The position numbers and the translations under genes were made by a program. The notes below the pieces were generated by a model. It was not told the origin of the DNA, made no database searches, and saw only the letters and a program-made list of their open reading frames with translations. A stretch of 6,152 nt of DNA from Pseudomonadota bacterium (GTDB taxonomy: Bacteria; Bdellovibrionota; UBA1018; CAIMNF01), in NCBI GenBank assembly GCA_027482725.1, contig JAIXVT010000149.1, forward strand, positions 1 through 6,152, in the 5' to 3' direction. The first letter of the stretch is position 1; each line of letters begins with the position of its first letter. Of the stretch, positions 5,868 to 6,152 are shown piece after piece.

Positions 5868-6152
5868 TCAATACCTCCTTGTGCGAGATCCTTGGCAATA
5901 CCCCGTTTTTCAAGATTTTCTTGGATCCCTTTTTGTTGGGCCGGAATGGTTTGGAGTCGTTCGGGATCGTCTATCGCCAGTGACACCTGATGTTTCACCC
6001 GATCATTTAACCAATCTAAAATACGTTTTGTTACATTCATTTGACCGTTTAGGCTTCTGTTTTCGGCAAGCGTTCGCTTTAAGTGCGATTCGTCTGCGCC
6101 GGCATCATGGAGTTTTTGGTTCAAGTCATCAATATGGGATTGAATCTGATGA
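5864..6152 (-). CDS. Unrecognised helical protein, N-terminus cut by window edge
   Basis: The reverse strand is open from the right edge to TGA at 5866-5864, giving 96 visible residues that begin HQIQSHIDDLNQKLHDAG. No true start can be fixed: a TTG at 6124 would give an 86-residue protein, but the frame and its heptad-like pattern (IQSHIDDLNQKL) continue upstream of it, so a start outside the window is more likely. The sequence is rich in charged and polar residues and helical in character, with the segments TKRILDWLNDRVKHQVSLAI and IPAQQKGIQENLEKRG, and ends DLAQGGIE. The final codons double as the Shine-Dalgarno of the next gene, and the stop overlaps the next ATG by 4 bases. No enzyme motif or membrane segment is visible. 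The function is unknown; with the downstream gene it probably forms a two-gene or longer operon for helical partner proteins. Confidence 0.7.
   Translation of the reverse strand, partial: HQIQSHIDDLNQKLHDAGADESHLKRTLAENRSLNGQMNVTKRILDWLNDRVKHQVSLAIDDPERLQTIPAQQKGIQENLEKRGIAKDLAQGGIE
5873..5880 (-). promoter_or_regulatory. Perfect Shine-Dalgarno inside the upstream gene
   Basis: On the minus strand AAGGAGGT sits 5 bases before the ATG at 5867. It lies in the last codons of the upstream helical gene (encoding QGG). It fixes the start of the 97-residue protein and supports coupled translation across the ATGA junction. Confidence 0.8.

Noticed and set aside
5808..5990. Plus-strand 60-codon open frame
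   Set aside because: It is antisense to the coupled coiled-coil genes, which have a perfect Shine-Dalgarno and an ATGA junction in the other direction.
6039..6124. TTG at 6124 as the start of the right-hand helical gene
   Set aside because: The frame stays open to the window edge and the coiled-coil-like pattern continues upstream, so the true start is probably outside the window.

Overview
The window reads as chromosomal DNA of a moderate-GC Gram-negative bacterium, most like a member of the Bdellovibrionota or a related deltaproteobacterial-type lineage. This placement is an inference from the overall protein character and the gene mix; there is no rRNA or other decisive marker here. I see no tRNA, rRNA, CRISPR array, insertion sequence or phage integrase. 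Nearly all of the window is coding, and no gene-free stretch exceeds 90 bases.

Layout. Positions 1-889 (minus strand) carry most of a divergent SelO/YdiU-like (UPF0061) pseudokinase-fold protein that runs off the left edge. A 65-bp divergent intergenic region separates it from a plus-strand series: a peptidase family S51 (PepE-like) protein (955-1638), a membrane-anchored S49 protease of the short SppA type (1725-2729), and an RsmB/Sun-like 16S rRNA cytosine-C5 methyltransferase (2716-3906). The last two overlap by 14 bp and are probably co-expressed. After an AT-rich gap with a perfect 8-bp hairpin comes a 491-residue protein with a signal peptide (3995-5470). It matches the transglutaminase-elicitor family known from Phytophthora and includes the VWNQPV core of the Pep-13 elicitor peptide. 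A 25-codon hydrophobic micro-ORF with a good Shine-Dalgarno follows 21 bp later (5492-5569), with a run of eight C between its ribosome binding site and its start codon. On the minus strand at the right end, two unrecognised helical, coiled-coil-like proteins form an operon with a 4-bp ATGA overlap (5574-5867 and 5864-6152, the latter cut by the right edge).

How they fit together. SppA, PepE and RsmB are housekeeping-type functions: clearance of membrane or signal peptides, peptide turnover and rRNA modification. The least ordinary items are the secreted transglutaminase-elicitor protein, the SelO-like protein whose expected ATP-site lysine and glutamate appear to be replaced, and the micro-ORF with its homopolymer leader. 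I see no sequence evidence for a multi-gene defence or mobile system.
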